Of a stretch of 5,625 nucleotides of DNA, positions 4,961 to 5,625 are shown one piece after another. Under the pieces are notes generated by a model that saw only the letters and a list, made by a program, of their open reading frames with translations, did no database searches and was not told where the DNA came from. Made by a program: the position numbers and the translations under genes. The stretch is from positions 1-5,625 of the forward strand of contig JALHUF010000618.1 in assembly GCA_022866195.1 (NCBI GenBank), in the 5' to 3' direction. This stretch comes from Terriglobia bacterium. Lineage in GTDB: Bacteria > Acidobacteriota > Terriglobia > UBA7540. Position 1 is the stretch's first letter; each line of letters begins with the position of its first letter.

Positions 4961-5625
4961 ATGGACCAAGTCAACGGTATCCGCCGAGGGCTCTCCTTCA
5001 GTGCAATTCTATTGACCTTTCTGGGATGGGCATTGGGTTCCGCCTTGGGTGCGGACGGCCCGTTGCCGCCGCAGAACCTGCGTTGCGAATACCTGTCGAA
5101 TCCCTTGGGCATCGACGTGCGCCAACCGCGCTTTGCCTGGGGGCTAGACCACACCGCCCGCGGCCAGAACCAGACCGCTTACCAGATCCTCGTCGCTACG
5201 CAGCCCGGGCTTCTCGACCAGGACAAGGGCGACCAGTGGGATAGTGGAAAAGTCGTGTCTGAGGACTCCACGCAGGTGGTTTACAGCGGCAAGCCGCTCG
5301 CAAGCGGCGCCGCGTACTATTGGAAGGTCCGTAGCTGGGACAAGGATGGCAATGCCAGCCCATACAGCCGCGTGGTGCAATTCGAGATGGGACTGCTCTC
5401 CGCCGACGAGTGGAAGGGTCAGTGGATCGGCGGCGCGAACCAGCTCCGCACCGAGTTCCAGCTTGCCGAAGCGGTGGCCCGGGCACGGGTTTACATTTGC
5501 GGCCTGGGCTATTACGAGTTGCGGATTAACGGGGCAAAGGCAGGCAGCAACGTGCTCGATCCGGGTTGGACCACTTACGACAAGCGAGTTTTGTACACCA
5601 CTTACGACGTGACTCCTCTCCTTCA
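4961..5625 (+). CDS. Secreted GH78 alpha-L-rhamnosidase, N-terminal part
   Basis: GH78 enzymes remove terminal alpha-L-rhamnose from plant glycosides and polysaccharides. The 221 visible residues hold only the N-terminal modules. A signal peptide is clear: R8-R9, a hydrophobic run at about 11-29, and cleavage near A28 or A31. Residues 35-62 carry the typical opening, with N-L-R-C-E-Y, N-P-L-G-I-D and P-R-F-A-W, leading into a beta-sandwich to about 145 that includes W-D-S-G-K (93-97) and Y-Y-W-K-V-R-x-W-D (119-127). W-K-G-Q-W-I-G (151-157) starts the rhamnosidase N-terminal domain (PF08531-like), with G-Y-Y-E-L-R-I-N-G (183-191), L-D-P-G-W-T-T-Y-D-K-R-V-L-Y (199-212) and Y-D-V-T (215-218). 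Family members usually run to around 900 residues or more, so the catalytic (alpha/alpha)6 barrel and its acidic residues lie outside the window. The gene starts 80 bp after lutB on the same strand. Confidence 0.9.
   Translation, partial: MDQVNGIRRGLSFSAILLTFLGWALGSALGADGPLPPQNLRCEYLSNPLGIDVRQPRFAWGLDHTARGQNQTAYQILVATQPGLLDQDKGDQWDSGKVVSEDSTQVVYSGKPLASGAAYYWKVRSWDKDGNASPYSRVVQFEMGLLSADEWKGQWIGGANQLRTEFQLAEAVARARVYICGLGYYELRINGAKAGSNVLDPGWTTYDKRVLYTTYDVTPLL

Overview
This GC-rich window has gene-dense coding with few gaps. It looks like an environmental bacterium, most plausibly an Acidobacteriota member. That guess rests on gene content: a kinase-less PASTA membrane protein, a secreted multihaem cytochrome c, a LutA/LutB pair, a secreted GH78 rhamnosidase, and short heptamer tandem repeats in a gene spacer. 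No phylogenetic marker is present, so the assignment is tentative.

Layout. On the minus strand, a multihaem c-type cytochrome enters from the left edge (1-556, C-terminus outside the window). A 402-bp spacer (557-958) follows, with lower GC and several small inverted repeats but no convincing gene. Next on the minus strand is a membrane-anchored protein with three PASTA domains (959-1687). A divergent promoter region (1688-1891) separates it from a plus-strand cluster: a metallo-beta-lactamase-fold protein whose metal site has largely decayed (1892-2665), lutA (2662-3411) and lutB (3444-4880). After an 80-bp spacer with heptamer repeats and a perfect 12-bp palindrome comes the start of a secreted GH78 alpha-L-rhamnosidase (4961 to the right edge, catalytic domain outside).

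How the genes may work together. LutA and LutB are the cysteine-rich and ferredoxin/LUD subunits of the iron-sulfur L-lactate oxidation system. The MBL-fold gene overlaps lutA by 4 bp and is therefore probably translationally coupled to it. No lutC lies in the window. L-rhamnose breakdown ends in L-lactaldehyde or L-lactate, so the rhamnosidase immediately downstream suggests a rhamnoside-to-lactate-to-pyruvate route. That link is inference from adjacency. The most unusual item is the MBL-fold protein, which has lost the HxHxDH motif and the last histidine ligand yet appears intact, well translated and operonic.
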